From: Rhodococcus_G sp042754225 | GTDB taxonomy: Bacteria; Actinomycetota; Actinomycetes; Mycobacteriales; Mycobacteriaceae | Assembly: GCF_042754225.1 (NCBI RefSeq) | Contig: NZ_JBHZAH010000009.1 | Coordinates: forward strand, 19,853-83,852 | DNA: 64,000 nt | Reading direction: 5' to 3' | Shown here: one piece after another, positions 63,224-64,000 of the stretch | Layout of the letters: the number at the start of each line of letters is the position of its first letter | How positions within the stretch are numbered: position 1 is the first letter of the stretch | Program-made: the position numbers and the translations under genes | Notes under the pieces: generated by a model | The model's input: only the letters and a program-made list of their open reading frames with translations | Database searches by the model: none | Told to the model about the DNA's origin: nothing

Positions 63224-63916
63224 ATGTGTGAGCGGGTGTCGACCGCTGCCGGTGAGTTGGCGCGCCGGCTGGGCCGCATCGAGGCCGCGCCGGGCTCGGA
63301 CGCCGAGGTCGCGGACCGGATGCTGCGGGGGTCCGGCCTCTCGCTGCACGGGACCGTCGTCCAGCTCATCCACAGTGCGCTCGATCACCTGGACCTGGCA
63401 GGCCGTGACGCGGACCCGCACGAATTCGCACACCCGACCCTGGTCCGCTCCGCCATCACGACCGCGGCTACCGCGCTGTGGCTCATGGCCGGTCCGATCG
63501 ACGAACAATGTTATCGCACAATGCAGTTCGGCTACCGGGACCAGGTCTATCGCCGTCAGTACCTCGAGACGAACCGGGCTGGGCAGGGCAAGTGTGCCGA
63601 CGCCGACGCACAACGCGCGGAGTTGTTGGCTGCCGCCCGGACGCTGCGGCCCGGCCTGAGTGAGCGACGCTTCCGCGCCATCGACTCGGACAGCTTCATC
63701 GTCGCCCAGGCCGGCCTGCTGATGCCGCCGGATGCGCTCGGCGGGCCCGACCCGGCGATGGAGGTGACCTCTCGGTGGAACCTGCTCAGTGCCTACGCAC
63801 ACGGCCGCACCTGGGCGGCCGTCGAGACGGGCGACCTGGTGGACAGCGCCGAGGTTGCCCTCGCGGTGGCGCAGGCGGCGGTTGCCCGACTCGAACTGCT
63901 CGGCGCCGCGCGTTGA
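63224..63916 (+). CDS. Hypothetical helical protein, unrecognised
   Basis: 230 residues from ATG 63224, apparently leaderless. No signal peptide or clear membrane helix is seen. The sequence is mostly helical and contains LHGTVVQLIHSALDHLDLAGRDADPHEFAHPTLVRSAITTAATALWLM near the N-terminus, a YREDQVYRRQYLET-like segment (YRDQVYRRQYLETN, about 103-116), and VTSRWNLLSAYAHGRTWAAVETGD near the C-terminus. The H/R-rich spacing hints at an all-alpha fold (HEPN-like or DinB/mycothiol-like), but I cannot assign a family. It is probably complete. The gene is bounded by the divergent gap on the left and the hairpin at 63936. Confidence 0.65.
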   Translation: MCERVSTAAGELARRLGRIEAAPGSDAEVADRMLRGSGLSLHGTVVQLIHSALDHLDLAGRDADPHEFAHPTLVRSAITTAATALWLMAGPIDEQCYRTMQFGYRDQVYRRQYLETNRAGQGKCADADAQRAELLAAARTLRPGLSERRFRAIDSDSFIVAQAGLLMPPDALGGPDPAMEVTSRWNLLSAYAHGRTWAAVETGDLVDSAEVALAVAQAAVARLELLGAAR

Positions 63917-63935
63917 CAACTGCCGGGCGGGATCG

Positions 63936-63964
63936 CGAAACCGCTTCGAGTGCAGCCGGTTTCG
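63936..63964. terminator. Hairpin after the last gene
   Basis: CGAAACCG (63936-63943) and CGGTTTCG (63957-63964) form an 8-bp perfect stem with a 13-base loop, followed by ATATCGTC. It begins 19 bases after the stop at 63916. Termination is the simplest reading; a protein site is possible. Confidence 0.5.
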
Positions 63965-64000
63965 ATATCGTCGACGACGAGCCGCCGACCGAACGGGTTC

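Noticed and set aside
63989..64000. GAACGGGTTC at the window end as a LexA site
   Set aside because: The spacer is two bases instead of four, so it does not fit the SOS box.

Overview
The window comes from a high-GC mycolic-acid actinobacterium, most probably a Rhodococcus. This is judged from the very high third-position GC, frequent GTG starts with 4-base stop/start overlaps, a division and cell-wall (dcw) cluster of mycobacterial order (no ftsA, ddl or murB), a meso-DAP type MurE, a lppM-like gene beside metF, and a CrtO that resembles rhodococcal beta-carotene ketolases. No rRNA, tRNA, CRISPR, IS element or prophage was seen.

Left flank (1-6.9 kb): the 3' part of metF faces a tightly overlapped minus-strand operon of crtO, a cruF-like hydratase, a lppM-like lipoprotein and a GT2 glycosyltransferase, which reads as a pathway to a keto, hydroxylated and glycosylated monocyclic carotenoid. 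After a GNAT gene, a divergent promoter with a perfect LexA (SOS) box drives a small HEPN-family gene, followed by a DUF3040 membrane protein.

Division and wall cluster (7-27.8 kb): a MraZ operator of 10-bp-spaced GTGGGG repeats precedes mraZ-rsmH-ftsL-pbpB-murE-murF-mraY-murD-ftsW-murG-murC-ftsQ, then ftsZ (own leader with a 9-bp tandem repeat)-pgeF-yggS-sepF, a strong terminator, yggT, wag31 and a small membrane protein. Together these make lipid II, move and polymerise it at the septum, build the Z ring with SepF, and direct polar growth through Wag31.

Central block (27.8-47.9 kb): a large hairpin is followed by a translational T-box leader and ileS, tfoX-like, dinB, an MTB12-like lipoprotein, two convergent lipoprotein genes, lspA, an RluD-type pseudouridine synthase, a membrane-anchored protein, rarD, an alpha/beta hydrolase, dnaE1, a Ddn-like F420 enzyme, a PoxB-type enzyme and ilvA. 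Much of this order (ileS-dinB-lspA-rluD-dnaE1-ilvA-treZ) is also known from mycobacteria.

Right flank (48-64 kb): an amine-degradation operon (aminoaldehyde dehydrogenase, gabT, copper amine oxidase, gabD, then Usp and an APC permease) can be read as a complete putrescine-to-succinate route. It is followed by a TetR/MFS efflux pair with two near-identical palindromic operators, treZ without visible treY/treX, a soluble class III nucleotide cyclase and an unidentified gene. Most genes here are housekeeping; the less expected items are the SOS-boxed HEPN gene, the carotenoid operon with an embedded lipoprotein gene, the ftsZ leader repeat, the ileS leader hairpins and the right-flank insertions.
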